Below, one piece after another: positions 24,234 to 32,803 of a stretch of DNA of 53,770 nt (position 1 is the first letter of the stretch; each line of letters starts with the position of its first letter). The stretch is from assembly GCA_949288955.1 (NCBI GenBank), contig CASEMS010000006.1:1-53770 (forward strand). Direction: 5' to 3'. Below the pieces are notes generated by a model. It was not told where the DNA came from and did not search any database. It saw only the letters and a program-made list of their open reading frames with translations. The translations under genes were made by a program, and so were the position numbers. The DNA is from an uncultured Lentisphaeraceae bacterium (lineage in GTDB: Bacteria; Verrucomicrobiota; Kiritimatiellia; RFP12; DVOR01).

Positions 24234-27200
24234 GCTTGGGTGGCGAAGTCGTAGGCGTTGCGGAAAAGGCGCATCCACGGGCCCTCATCGCCGCCGGCGA
24301 AGGTGCCGTCGTCGTAAGAGAGCTGGATGGCGCGGAAGGAACGTTCGGGGTGCGGCATGAGGATGGTGGCACGCCCGTCCTCGGAGGTGAAGCCGCACAA
24401 CCCGCCGGCGGAGCCGTTGGGGTTCCACGGGTAGACCTCGGTGGGGCGGCCCCGGCCATCCACGAAGCGCACCGCCGCGCGCGCGGCCGCGGCGTCCTCG
24501 GGGCGCTCAAAGGCCACGCGGCCCTCGCCATGCGCCACGGCGATCGGCACGCGGCTCCCCGCCATGCCGCGGAGCAGGACGCTGGGCGACTCCATGACCT
24601 CCAACGTGCAGAAGCGCCCCTCGAACTGCTCGGAGGCGTTGCGCACGAAGCGCGGCCAATGCGCGGCGCCGGGGATGATGGACTTGAGCTGGGAGACCAT
24701 CTGGCAACCGTTGCAGACGCCCAACGTGAAGGTGTCGGGCCGCTCGAAGTAACGGCGGAACTGCTCCTTGAGCGACGGGTTGAAGAGGATGCCCCGCGCC
24801 CAACCCGAGCCCGCGCCCAGCACATCGCCGTAGGAGAAGCCGCCGCAGGCCACGAGCCCCTTGAAGTCCTCCAACGACACACGGCCCACAAGCAGGTCGG
24901 TCATGTGGACGTCGATGGCCTCGAAGCCGGCGAGGGTGAAGGCGGCGGCCATCTCGATGTGCCCATTGACGCCCTCCTCGCGGAGGATGGCGATCTTCGG
25001 CGCGGCCTTGCGCTCCGGCACGGGGGCGTTCAGCGGATAGGTGACGCGGAAGGTCATGCCCGGGTCGTCCGTCAGCCCCGCCACCTGGAACTCCTCCTTG
25101 GCGCACGCCGGGTTGTCGCGCAACGCCTGCATCCGATAAGTCGTCTCCGACCACGCGGAGCGGACGGCGGCGAGCGCCTCGTCCAACGCCGGCTCGTCGT
25201 TCACCGTAACCTGAAGCACGGGGTCGGGCTGGGTCAGACCGATCCAGTCGCCGCGCACGCCGTGCTTGGCCAGGACGGCCTCCACCTCGGCGGCCTTCTC
25301 CTCGGCCACCTGGAGCACCGCGCCCAGCTCCTCGCTGAAGAGGGCGGAGAGCGCGTCGCGCCCGCGCAGGTTCGCGGCCACGCCCACCCCGCCGGCCATC
25401 GCCATCTCGGCGAGGGTGACGGCCACGCCGCCATCCGAGCGGTCGTGATAGGCCAACACCAGCCGCTTCGCCACCAACTCCTGCATCGCCTCGTAGAAGG
25501 CGCGGAGGGCCGCGGCGTCCTCGACGTCCGGCACCGTGTCGCCGATCTGGTTGTAGACCTGCGCCAGGGCGGAGGCCCCGAGGCGATCCTTGCCGTTGCC
25601 CAGATCCACGAGCATCAGGCGCGTGAGGCCAGGCTTGAGGGCGGGTGTCACATCCAACCGCGCGTCGGTGACCGTGGCGAAGGATGAGACGATGAGCGAG
25701 AGCGGCCCCACCTGCTTGTGCTCCCGCCCCTGGGAATCCTGCCACACCGTGCGCATGGAGAGCGAGTCCTTGCCCACGGGGATGCAGACGCCCAGGTCGG
25801 GGCAGAGCCGCATACCCACGGCCTCGACGGCGTCGAAGAGGCGGGCGTCCTCGCCCTCCTCGCCGCAGGCGGCCATCCAGTTGGCCGAGAGTTTGATGGT
25901 GCCGATCGGGCCGATGGGGGCGGAGGCCAATTGCAGGATGGCCTCGCCCACGGCCATGCGGGCGGAGGCGGGCGCGTCGACGATGGCGATGGGCGTGCGC
26001 TCGCCCGTGGCCATCGCCTCGCCGGTGAAGCAGGCATAGCCGGTGACCGTCACGGCGTGGTCGGCCACGGGCAGCTGATACTTGCCCACCATCTGGTCGC
26101 GGTGGACCATGCCGGTGATGGTCCGGTCGGTGATGGTAACCAGGAAGGTCTTGTTCGCCACGGCGGGGAAGCGGAGCACGCGCTGGAGCGCCTCCGCGGG
26201 CGCGACGCCGGCGAGGTCGAGCGGGCGGTGCGGCAATTCCACGTGGCGGACGTCGCGCACCATGCGCGGGGGTTTGCCCAGCAGGGTGGCGATGTCCATG
26301 TCGATGGGGTTGTCGCCGAAATGCGCGTCGTGCAGCACCATGCGGCCATCGTCGCGCGTCTCGCCGATGAAGGCCACGGGGCAACGTTCACGCTCGCAGA
26401 AGCTCTCGAAGAGCACGCGGTCCTCCGCGCGGATGGCCAGCACGTAGCGCTCCTGCGCCTCGCAGCACCAGATCTCCATCGGGCTCATGGAGGGCTCCTC
26501 GTTGTGCACCGTGCGCAACTCGAAGTCCGCGCCCGTCGCCTCCACCAACTCCGGGCAACCGTTCGAGAGGCCGCCCGCCCCGATGTCATGGATGGAGAGG
26601 ATGGGGTTGCCCGCGCCCAAAGCCACGCAGGCGTCGATGACCCCCTGGCAGCGCCGCTGCATCTCCGCGTTGCCGCGCTGCACCGAGTCGAAGTCCAGCT
26701 TCGCCTCGTTCGCGCCCGAGGCCATCGAGCTCGCCGCGCCGCCGCCCAGACCGATACGCATCGCCGGGCCGCCGATCTGCGCCACCAACACGTGCGGCGG
26801 CACCGCCTTCTTCAACACCTGGTCGTGGCGGATGTTGCCCATGCCGCCCGCGAGCATGATGGGCTTGTGGTAGCCCCAATACTTGCCGCCCGCCTCCTCC
26901 TCCAACGTCCGGAAGAAGCCGCACAGCTGCGGCCGCCCGAACTCGTTGCCGAAGGTCGCCCCGCCGATGGGGCCCTCCAACATGATGCTCAGCGCCGACG
27001 CCAACCGCTCCGGCCGCTCGCCATGATCCGCCTCCCACGGCTGACGGAAGCCCGGGATCTCCAGGTTGCTCACGCAGAAGCCGCAGATGCCCGCCTTCGT
27101 GCGGCTGCCGATGCCCGTGGCGCTCTCGTCGCGGATCTCGCCGCCCACGCCCGTCGCCGCGCCGGGGAAGGGCGAGATGGCCGTCGGGTGGTTGTGCGTC

Positions 27201-28078
27201 TCCACCTTCATCAGCATCTCCACCTGATCCTCCGCGAAGCGGTAGGCATTGTCCCGCGGGTCCGCCTGGAAGGCCAACGTCCGGAAACCGTCGATGACGC
27301 CCGAATTGTCCTTGTACGCCACCTGCGTCCCCTCCGGGTGCAAGGTGTGCGTGTTGCGGATCATGCCGAAGAGCGAGAGGTCGCGCTCCTGCCCATCGAT
27401 GATCCACTTCGCGTTGAAGATTTTGTGGCGGCAATGCTCGCTGTTCACCTGCCCGAACATCGTCAGCTCCGTGTCCGTCGGGTTGCGCTTCGCCGCCACG
27501 TAGGCATTGTAAAGATAGTCGATCTCCGGGTCGCTCAGCGCCAGGCCGATCTCCCGGTTCGCCCGCTCCAACGCCGCGCGCCCCTCACCCAGCACATCAA
27601 AGACCTTCCCCCGCGCCGGCTGCGCCTCCACGAAGAGCCCCGCCAACGCCTCCGCCGAGAAAAGCCCCTCAATCATCCGGTCATGCAGCACGCCTAAGGC
27701 CGCCGCCGGGATCTCCCCCACCCCGAGCACCCGCCCACCCTTCTCCAGCGCCACGTGCATCGCGCGCTCCACCCGCAGCACCCCCGCCACCCGGCACGTC
27801 CGGAAGATGTCCGTCGCCTTCGAGCTCCACGGCGAGATCGTCCCCAACCGCGGCGCCACGAAGAGCCCCTCCTGCGGCAACGGCGCCTCCCCCGCGTCCA
27901 ACAGCGTCCGCGCCTTCGCCAACGCCTCATCGGACAGCGCCCCCTCCGTCAGCATCGGGAAGACCCACCGCGTGCGCACCGCGCACCCGCCAAGCCCAGC
28001 CTCCGCCAACCGCTTCCGCAACGCCTCCACGCGGAACGCCGAGAGTGCCTCTTGCCCAACCAAAAACACCGTTGCCAT
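24230..28078 (-). CDS. purL: Phosphoribosylformylglycinamidine synthase, large single-chain form
   Basis: A 1282-residue cytoplasmic enzyme of purine synthesis converting FGAR and glutamine to FGAM. The synthase part shows [44 protein letters not shown] and GKDSLSMRT. The C-terminal glutaminase (about residues 1010-1282) has [16 protein letters not shown], the nucleophile in GVCNGCQM, and the catalytic His in [12 protein letters not shown] at 28078 is preceded by AGGAAGGA, so it is preferred to a frame extension upstream. It heads an operon with unrelated envelope and biotin genes. Confidence 0.97.
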   Translation of the reverse strand: MATVFLVGQEALSAFRVEALRKRLAEAGLGGCAVRTRWVFPMLTEGALSDEALAKARTLLDAGEAPLPQEGLFVAPRLGTISPWSSKATDIFRTCRVAGVLRVERAMHVALEKGGRVLGVGEIPAAALGVLHDRMIEGLFSAEALAGLFVEAQPARGKVFDVLGEGRAALERANREIGLALSDPEIDYLYNAYVAAKRNPTDTELTMFGQVNSEHCRHKIFNAKWIIDGQERDLSLFGMIRNTHTLHPEGTQVAYKDNSGVIDGFRTLAFQADPRDNAYRFAEDQVEMLMKVETHNHPTAISPFPGAATGVGGEIRDESATGIGSRTKAGICGFCVSNLEIPGFRQPWEADHGERPERLASALSIMLEGPIGGATFGNEFGRPQLCGFFRTLEEEAGGKYWGYHKPIMLAGGMGNIRHDQVLKKAVPPHVLVAQIGGPAMRIGLGGGAASSMASGANEAKLDFDSVQRGNAEMQRRCQGVIDACVALGAGNPILSIHDIGAGGLSNGCPELVEATGADFELRTVHNEEPSMSPMEIWCCEAQERYVLAIRAEDRVLFESFCERERCPVAFIGETRDDGRMVLHDAHFGDNPIDMDIATLLGKPPRMVRDVRHVELPHRPLDLAGVAPAEALQRVLRFPAVANKTFLVTITDRTITGMVHRDQMVGKYQLPVADHAVTVTGYACFTGEAMATGERTPIAIVDAPASARMAVGEAILQLASAPIGPIGTIKLSANWMAACGEEGEDARLFDAVEAVGMRLCPDLGVCIPVGKDSLSMRTVWQDSQGREHKQVGPLSLIVSSFATVTDARLDVTPALKPGLTRLMLVDLGNGKDRLGASALAQVYNQIGDTVPDVEDAAALRAFYEAMQELVAKRLVLAYHDRSDGGVAVTLAEMAMAGGVGVAANLRGRDALSALFSEELGAVLQVAEEKAAEVEAVLAKHGVRGDWIGLTQPDPVLQVTVNDEPALDEALAAVRSAWSETTYRMQALRDNPACAKEEFQVAGLTDDPGMTFRVTYPLNAPVPERKAAPKIAILREEGVNGHIEMAAAFTLAGFEAIDVHMTDLLVGRVSLEDFKGLVACGGFSYGDVLGAGSGWARGILFNPSLKEQFRRYFERPDTFTLGVCNGCQMVSQLKSIIPGAAHWPRFVRNASEQFEGRFCTLEVMESPSVLLRGMAGSRVPIAVAHGEGRVAFERPEDAAAARAAVRFVDGRGRPTEVYPWNPNGSAGGLCGFTSEDGRATILMPHPERSFRAIQLSYDDGTFAGGDEGPWMRLFRNAYDFATQA

Positions 28079-28091
28079 ACTCAATCCTTCC

Positions 28092-28123
28092 TGAAGGGAA
28101 ATCAAATCCCTTCTATTCTACCA
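28092..28123 (-). promoter_or_regulatory. purL promoter -10 and leader hairpin
   Basis: TTATGG-TAGAAT (TAGAAT at 28120-28115, minus strand) is a TGG-extended -10 box. The short leader begins with a small hairpin, GAAGGGA / TCCCTTC around TTTGATT (28112-28092), directly before the AGGAAGGA ribosome binding site. No purine riboswitch fold fits in this leader. Confidence 0.5.
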
Positions 28124-28189
28124 TAATTCGCCCCCACCCCACGCAACCCACCGCACGAACGGTCAGGCCGCGGCGGCATCCGCTTCCAT

Positions 28190-28227
28190 AAAAAGGCGAG
28201 CGGCCCTCGGCAGAAGCCAAGGGCCGC
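28190..28227 (-). terminator. Terminator of PEP-CTERM gene 2
   Basis: Minus-strand stem GCGGCCCTTGGC / GCCGAGGGCCGC (28227-28216 with 28211-28200), loop TTCT, followed by CTCGCC and T5. It lies about 20 bp after the stop codon at 28249. Confidence 0.85.
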
Positions 28228-28248
28228 CAGTCGCGCCAAGCGCCAACC

Positions 28249-28860
28249 TCACGCCGCGCGGCGACGCAAGGCCAGCCCCGCCACGCCCAACGCCAACAGC
28301 GCCAACGCCGTCGGCTCGGGAAGCACCGTGGTGCCATTCTCGGCGAGCCAAGCAATCTGGTCGTCCGTCAGGACGGTCGAATAGGCGGAAATCTCCTGCA
28401 CAGTCCACGCATTGTTGGCAGCGGCCGGATCCCAACGCAACCGATTGGCGCCATTGTTCGACTCAAACGTCCACGCTTCCACGCCATCGCAATACGCGGT
28501 GATAAGCGGATTGGCCTGGGTATAATCGTAGGTAAGCACGACTTGGTGCGTGGAAGAGGCGGAGGTCGCGACAGAATAAGACCCAGTGCCACCGTACCCA
28601 CCTCCGGCAATGGTCAAATTGCCGTTCGACTCCAACTTGATGAGCGTATGGCCAGACCCCCACTGGGAAATACGCCCAATCTCGCCGGAGCCAGACCCAT
28701 TGATCACCAACTGGATAGCGACGGTGAAGTAATTGCCGGCGTCCTGCCGAATCAGTTTCTGCGAGTTGATGTCATCCCCGGTAATCGTCCAATCGACACT
28801 GGCCGCTTGGGCGACGCCCAAGGCCACGACCGCGCAAACTGCGGTGAGAAACGCTTTCAT
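28249..28860 (-). CDS. PEP-CTERM secreted protein 2, LamG-like
   Basis: A 203-residue exported protein. Signal peptide MKAFLTAVCAVVALGVAQA. The body looks like a concanavalin/LamG-type jellyroll: SGEIGRISQWGSGHTLIKLESNGNLTIAGGG, STHQVVLTYDY, LITAYCDGVEAW and EISAYSTVLTDDQIAWLAENG. The latter is the typical strand pattern closing LamG domains. The C-terminus is LPEPTALALLALGVAGLALRR plus AA, a PEP-CTERM signal. ATG at 28860 starts the signal peptide; an ATG 15 bp upstream has no advantage. Possibly carbohydrate-binding. Confidence 0.85.
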   Translation of the reverse strand: MKAFLTAVCAVVALGVAQAASVDWTITGDDINSQKLIRQDAGNYFTVAIQLVINGSGSGEIGRISQWGSGHTLIKLESNGNLTIAGGGYGGTGSYSVATSASSTHQVVLTYDYTQANPLITAYCDGVEAWTFESNNGANRLRWDPAAANNAWTVQEISAYSTVLTDDQIAWLAENGTTVLPEPTALALLALGVAGLALRRRAA

Positions 28861-28908
28861 GTGTGCTCCTTCCACCTCAGTTTGCCCAGACGGGAGGGAG
28901 GGTGGCTA

Positions 28909-28918
28909 CCCCCCCCCC
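28909..28918 (-). promoter_or_regulatory. G10 tract upstream of PEP-CTERM gene 2
   Basis: An uninterrupted run of ten G (minus strand) about 50 bp upstream of the start codon, followed by TAG, as in the giant-gene promoter. A good -35 or -10 pair around it is not evident, so only the tract itself is certain. Confidence 0.45.
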
Positions 28919-28920
28919 GT

Positions 28921-29110
28921 TGCGAAGTCGGCGCCTGTCGGCCATAAGGCCATCACCAACAACGCCCATACAATAACATTTCCCTAACCTCCGCGCAACA
29001 GAAAAGCAACGGAAGGGCGGGGAGGGAAAGTCGCACAAGGGAAGAAGTTGGGAGATTGGCCCCTGTCTTTTGGAGGGGCAACTGTGCCCCTCTGCCAGAT
29101 GAAGGACTAG
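28921..29110. other. AT-richer divergent intergenic region
   Basis: Between PEP-CTERM gene 2 and array R5. No gene is seen. It contains a relatively AT-rich patch (ACAATAACATTTCCCTAA) and a small hairpin GAGGGGCA...TGCCCCTC (29073-29092). Confidence 0.4.
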
Positions 29111-29242
29111 CGATCAGCCCCCGCCCCGAGGTGGATCAGCCGCTGACCCGAAGTGGATCAGCCGCCGAGCCGAAGTGGATCAGCCCCCGCCCCGAGGTGG
29201 ATCAGCCGCTGAGTCAAAGTCGATCGGGGGCTGATCGATGGA
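29111..29242. repeat. 22-bp repeat array R5 (6 units)
   Basis: Units begin at 29111, 29133, 29155, 29177, 29199 and 29221 without a single indel. Cores: TCAGCCCCCGC (twice), TCAGCCGCTGA (twice), TCAGCCGCCGA and TCGGGGGCTGA; linkers CCCGAGGT, CCCGAAGT and GTCAAAGT. Units 1 and 4 are near-identical, as are 2 and 5, hinting at duplication of a 66-bp block. It lies between divergent genes. Confidence 0.93.
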
Positions 29243-29326
29243 AGCGGGGCGAAAACGGCAACACCCAAGAGAGGACACGTTCTATTATGCACAGTCAGGC
29301 GGTTTTGACGTTGGGGGGCATGGGCC

Positions 29327-29530
29327 ATGCTCTTTAACTCGCTTACCTTTGCCTTGTTTCTGCCGGTGGTCTTCGCGGTCTACTGGCTGTTGCGGTCGCG
29401 CACGTGGCAGAATCGCTTTCTGTTGGCGGCCTCCTATTTCTTCTATGGGTGGTGGGACTGGCGGTTCCTTTTCCTGATCGCGGACTTCTCGCCTTCGCCG
29501 TCGCCGTCCTGCTCATCCTCGACCGCGTGA
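29327..29530 (+). pseudogene. N-terminal fragment of an MBOAT (AlgI-like) O-acyltransferase
   Basis: The first 52 residues read [20 protein letters not shown]...[25 protein letters not shown], the conserved start of AlgI-type membrane-bound O-acyltransferases (usually about 470 residues). From about 29487 the frame changes to unrelated serine/proline codons and stops at 29530. More than 400 residues, with the catalytic His region, are missing. The sequence then joins an SGNH-type gene in another frame, so this is a deletion junction. A possible -10 (TATTAT, 29283-29288) lies upstream. Confidence 0.85.
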
Positions 29531-30375
29531 ACGTGGCCCTGATCACCGCCTCATCCGGCACCGCAGCCTATAAGATGCTGCGCCTCTTCGAGACGCACCC
29601 GAAGGAGGAGATCCCCATCCTCGGCTCCTCCCGCGCCAGCCAGAACTTCGCCCCCTCCCGACTTTCCCCGCGCGCCTTCAATTATGGCATGGACGGCAGC
29701 GGGCAGAGTGAGACGCTCTTCCTGCTCGCCGCCCTGCTGCGTCAGGAGGGGGCGGCGCCCATCCTCGTCAATCTCGACCCGTGGGGGTTCGTCGGATCGC
29801 CTGCGCCGTCATTGGTCGGCGATTATTGCCTGGTCTTGGGCGACCCGGACGTCCGCGCCCGTCTCCCGCCCGAGAAGCGACGCCTCAAGGCCCGCATCCC
29901 CGGCTTCCGCTTCCACGGTGCCCTGCGCGAGCATCTTGCCGCCTGGCTCAATGCCCGGCTGGCCGTCACCAAACAGGTCGATGCCGGCGCGACCCTACAG
30001 CTTCTCAGCCGCACCCCCGAGGAATGGGCCTTCATCAACGCCTCCATCACCCCCCAAACCTTCGCCTTCTCGGAGGAATGGCGGCGTCTACTCTCCGACG
30101 TTCTCGCATTGGCCGACCGCCCGGTCGTCTGGGTCATCGGCCCCTGCGCGCCGCGTTGGGCGGAGCTTTACACCGGGCGCGAGGCGTTGCGCGGCTTCCT
30201 CCGCTGGCTTGCCGCACAGCCCAACCAACACGTCATCGACCTGTTCGACCTCCCCTATGGGGAAGACCTCTTCATGGATCCCACCCATCTCAACCTCCAA
30301 GGCGCCGAACGATTCACCACAACCGTACTCGGCGAGCTCCGCGAACGCCCGGGCCTGGCCCCGTTCTTCCCGTGA
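29404..30375 (+). CDS. 5'-truncated SGNH-hydrolase-like (AlgX/DltD-type) protein
   Basis: The homologous part begins near 29488 with a transmembrane-like segment ([20 protein letters not shown]). It continues with an SGNH-like fold: [15 protein letters not shown] holds the candidate nucleophile Ser and [13 protein letters not shown] holds the Asp/His pair. Such proteins accompany MBOAT acyltransferases in polysaccharide O-acetylation. The longest frame starts at a GTG (29404) inside the MBOAT fragment, which is not a natural start. A GTG at 29527 overlaps the MBOAT stop codon and would be coupled. The core domain is intact, but it is uncertain whether it is translated. Confidence 0.6.
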   Translation: MAESLSVGGLLFLLWVVGLAVPFPDRGLLAFAVAVLLILDRVNVALITASSGTAAYKMLRLFETHPKEEIPILGSSRASQNFAPSRLSPRAFNYGMDGSGQSETLFLLAALLRQEGAAPILVNLDPWGFVGSPAPSLVGDYCLVLGDPDVRARLPPEKRRLKARIPGFRFHGALREHLAAWLNARLAVTKQVDAGATLQLLSRTPEEWAFINASITPQTFAFSEEWRRLLSDVLALADRPVVWVIGPCAPRWAELYTGREALRGFLRWLAAQPNQHVIDLFDLPYGEDLFMDPTHLNLQGAERFTTTVLGELRERPGLAPFFP

Positions 30376-30417
30376 ACGACGCACCTGCCCTAGGTCGGGC
30401 AGAGGGGGCGGGCGGGT

Positions 30418-30900
30418 TCAGCGAGGCTCGTTGGGGTGGTGGATGGCGGGGGCGACGCCGGAGGCTTTGGCATGGGCGGCGTCGGCCAACTCGGGGTCGC
30501 CCGCGAGCAGTTCGTCCGGGGTGGAGGTTTTGAGCGCGGACTCCAAGTCTGCGACGCGGCCGTCGAACCAGTCGATTTTGAGGCGGAGGTATTCGAGGGC
30601 CTTCCGGCGCTCCTCCAGGTCTTTCCGGAGCAACTCGTATTGTTCCATCAAGATGGCGCGGCGGCGGGCCTTGGAGTCGGGTTTGTTCTCGCGATAGATG
30701 CGGATGTAGTCGATGATGGCGTCGACGGGGAGGGCGGCGCGGCGCATACATTTGATGTAGCCAATCCACCGCACCTCGCGCTCGGAGTAGTCGCGCCGCC
30801 CATGGGCTTTGCGGATTGGGGCGAGGAGACCGATCTTCTCGTACCAACGGAGCGTGTCTGGGGTGAGGCCGGTGCGTTCGGCGACTTCGCGGATGGTCAT
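30418..30900 (-). CDS. MerR-family transcriptional regulator
   Basis: A 160-residue regulator. The N-terminal winged helix-turn-helix is complete: MTIREVAERTGLTPDTLRWYEKIGLL..RRDYSEREVRWIGYIKCMRRAALPVDAI. A coiled-coil dimerisation helix follows (residues 75-120, YELLRKDLEERRKALEYLRLKIDWF). The C-terminal tail lacks a metal-binding Cys pattern, so it belongs with the organic-signal members that often sit beside oxidoreductases. It follows the aldo/keto reductase gene and very likely binds the operator at 32180-32193. Confidence 0.92.
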   Translation of the reverse strand: MTIREVAERTGLTPDTLRWYEKIGLLAPIRKAHGRRDYSEREVRWIGYIKCMRRAALPVDAIIDYIRIYRENKPDSKARRRAILMEQYELLRKDLEERRKALEYLRLKIDWFDGRVADLESALKTSTPDELLAGDPELADAAHAKASGVAPAIHHPNEPR

Positions 30901-30926
30901 GGCATCTCTCCTTGGGAAGGAGTGAG

Positions 30927-30954
30927 GGCGGGCCGCCCGGCCGGGCGGCCCGCC
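30927..30954. other. 28-bp perfect GC-only palindrome between akr and merR
   Basis: Arms 30927-30940 and 30941-30954 are exact reverse complements made only of G and C. In the minus-strand mRNA it forms a very strong hairpin between the reductase stop (30988) and the merR AAGGAG site. It is not followed by T on that strand, so it should set relative expression or mRNA stability. On the plus strand it is followed by TTTATA and could stop antisense transcription. Confidence 0.65.
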
Positions 30955-30987
30955 TTTATAGAGGAATAGGATAGCGGATTTGGGCGG

Positions 30988-32136
30988 TCACGGCTCGCGA
31001 TCGATGCGCGCATCCTCGGAGGCCGGGTAGCGCGCGCCGGCGACGGGGTGCGCCACGGTGATGGCGTCGAGCGCCGCCACATCCTCGGGCGTGAGGGAAA
31101 TGGACGCGGCGCGGAGGTTCTCCTCCAGATGCGCCAGACGGCAGGTGCCGGGGATGGGGACGATCCAAGGCGCCTTGGCCAGGCACCAGGCCAGGGCCAG
31201 CTGAGGCACGGTGACGCCGCGGGCCTTGCCGAACTCCTCCAGGGCGGCCAGCAGGGGCAGACTTTTGCGGATGTTCTCGGGGGTGTAGCGGGGGAAGGTC
31301 TTGCGGTTGTCCACCGGCGTGTCCACGTAGATGGTGCATTCGTTGACGAAGCCGCCGAGAAAACCTTTGCCCAACGGCCCAAAGGAAACGAACCCAATGC
31401 CAAGCGCCTCGCAGGCGGCGAAGACGCCGTTGGTCTCCGGCTCGCGCCAGGTGAGCCCATATTCGCTCTGCACGGCGGTGACGGGGAAGACGGCGTTGGC
31501 GCGGCGCAGCGTCCCGCCGCTGACCTCACTGAGGCCCCAATGGCGCAGCTTGCCCTCTTTCCGGAAGCCCAGCATGGTCTCGGCCACCTCCTCGATGGGG
31601 CGCGTCTTGTCGCGGCGGTGGATGTAGACCAAATCCATGCAGTCGGTGTGGAAGCGGCGCAGCGCGTTCTCCAAGGCGGCACGCAGGACGTTGGGGGCGC
31701 TGCTCTCGCCGGTGTAGCGCGTGCCCTCGTAGGTGAAGCCGATCTTGGTGGTGAGCGGAATCTCGCCGTGGAAGGGGAGCAGGGCCTCGCCCACGATCGC
31801 CTCGTTCTCAAAGGGGCCGTAGGCTTCCGCGGTGTCGAAGAAGGTAACGCCCTGCTCCACCGCATGGCGGATCAGGGCCACGCAGGCCTTGCGATCCGGG
31901 TGCGTGCCCCGCAGAAAACTCATCCCCATGCAGCCGAGCCCAAGGGCGGAGACTTCCATTGCGGCCTCGCCGCGTCCGATGACACGGCGGTGCGGCATCA
32001 GCACCCGCGCCCCGGGCGGCGGCGCGCCCACGGGCCGGGCCTCGGCAAAGACCGGCGCGACGGCCGGTTTGGCGGCGGCAACCGCGGCGCCGGAACAGGC
32101 GGCCGCGGCCAAGAACGAACGACGTGTGAAGGTCAT
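30988..32136 (-). CDS. Tat-exported aldo/keto reductase
   Basis: A 382-residue protein beginning MTFTRRSFLAAAACSGAAVA, a twin-arginine signal. The mature part is an aldo/keto reductase: LGLGCMGMSF, FFDTAEAYGPFENE (catalytic Asp, Tyr), PLTTKIGF (Lys), DLVYIHRRD (His region). The NADPH-binding end is IPIPGTCRLAHLEENL-like (WIVPIPGTCR). It resembles the YhdN/Tas-type AKR13 branch. A Tat signal on an NADPH-dependent enzyme is notable. Start ATG at 32136 follows AAAGGAG. It has a MerR-type promoter and is followed by merR. Confidence 0.92.
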   Translation of the reverse strand: MTFTRRSFLAAAACSGAAVAAAKPAVAPVFAEARPVGAPPPGARVLMPHRRVIGRGEAAMEVSALGLGCMGMSFLRGTHPDRKACVALIRHAVEQGVTFFDTAEAYGPFENEAIVGEALLPFHGEIPLTTKIGFTYEGTRYTGESSAPNVLRAALENALRRFHTDCMDLVYIHRRDKTRPIEEVAETMLGFRKEGKLRHWGLSEVSGGTLRRANAVFPVTAVQSEYGLTWREPETNGVFAACEALGIGFVSFGPLGKGFLGGFVNECTIYVDTPVDNRKTFPRYTPENIRKSLPLLAALEEFGKARGVTVPQLALAWCLAKAPWIVPIPGTCRLAHLEENLRAASISLTPEDVAALDAITVAHPVAGARYPASEDARIDREP

Positions 32137-32168
32137 AATCGACTCCTTTCCATTGAAGAAACGCCCGC

Positions 32169-32199
32169 ATGATAAATCTTGGAGCGCGCTCCACCGCAA
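32169..32199 (-). promoter_or_regulatory. MerR-type promoter/operator of the aldo/keto reductase
   Basis: On the minus strand TTGCGG (32199-32194) and TATCAT (32174-32169) are 19 bp apart, the over-long spacing used by MerR activators. The spacer contains a perfect 14-bp palindrome TGGAGCGCGCTCCA (32180-32193), close to the CTTGGAGY..RCTCCAAG type of MerR operator. Confidence 0.8.
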
Positions 32200-32238
32200 C
32201 GCCTTTTCGCAACTTTCTTGGAAGCACGCGCTGGGCAC

Positions 32239-32265
32239 AAAAAAAGGCGCCCCGTCCGGGGCGCC
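32239..32265 (-). terminator. Terminator of the YuiD-like gene
   Basis: Stem GGCGCCCC / GGGGCGCC (32246-32253 with 32258-32265), loop of four, followed on the minus strand by T7. It lies 38 bp after the stop codon at 32303. Confidence 0.9.
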
Positions 32266-32302
32266 GTCGCAAGCCGACGAGCGGCCTTGCCGTCCGTGAG
32301 GC

Positions 32303-32803
32303 TCACAGGTTGGGCCAGCCGAGGCGGACCCAAAGGGAGAGGACAAGGATGGCGACAATCGTGCCGGTGGCCATGCCGCCGTAGACCTCGGTGCGGGTGT
32401 GCCCGAGCATCTCTTTGAGCGGCTGGGCGGAGAAGCGGCGCTCGTGGAAGAATTGGCGGGTGATGGTGTTGAGGAGGCGGGCCTGTTGGCCTGCGGCGCG
32501 GCGGACGGTGGCGGCGTCGAACATCGTGATGGCGGCGACAACGCTGGCGACGATCGTCACGGGCGCGTCCCACCCCTGCCCCAGCCCGAGGGCGACAAAG
32601 ACGCCGGTAACAAGGGCCGAGTGGGCGCTGGGCATCCCGCCGGTGCTGGTGAGGTAGGTGAAGTCGAGGCTCTTGGTGCGGATGGCGCCGCGCGTCATCT
32701 TGATGACCTGGGCGACGCACCACCCCATGAACCCGCTCCAGAAGTAGGGATTGAGGAAGTAGGCCCAGAAGTCCCAGGCCAGGCGGGCGTCGGTCACCTC
32801 CAT
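32303..32803 (-). CDS. DUF212 / YuiD-like divergent PAP2-family membrane protein
   Basis: A 166-residue membrane protein with about four hydrophobic segments. GGMPSAHSALVTG and LGHTRTEVYGGM are the two conserved motifs of the DUF212 (YuiD) family, a divergent relative of acid phosphatase/vanadium haloperoxidase enzymes. Its biochemical role is unproven; a lipid-phosphate phosphatase activity is possible from the SAHS motif. ATG at 32803 overlaps the lepA stop (TGATG). A GTG one codon earlier is an alternative start. Confidence 0.85.
   Translation of the reverse strand: MEVTDARLAWDFWAYFLNPYFWSGFMGWCVAQVIKMTRGAIRTKSLDFTYLTSTGGMPSAHSALVTGVFVALGLGQGWDAPVTIVASVVAAITMFDAATVRRAAGQQARLLNTITRQFFHERRFSAQPLKEMLGHTRTEVYGGMATGTIVAILVLSLWVRLGWPNL

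Noticed and set aside
25718..27697. Long plus-strand open frame inside purL
   Set aside because: Arg/His/Leu-rich shadow of the conserved purL sequence.
28079..28140. Purine riboswitch ahead of purL
   Set aside because: The leader after the -10 box is only about 35 bases, too short for an aptamer; only a small hairpin is present.
29111..29242. CRISPR array
   Set aside because: Units are contiguous 22-bp repeats with no unique spacers, no leader and no cas genes in the window.
29056..29337. Small open frame through array R5 with repeated PRPEVDQPL-like peptide
   Set aside because: It is just the translated 22-bp repeat (period 66 bp in protein frame); no ribosome binding site, and it shifts with unit number.
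30927..30954. Rho-independent terminator of the aldo/keto reductase
   Set aside because: No T-run follows on the minus strand and the merR ribosome binding site comes directly after, so it is listed as a palindrome instead.
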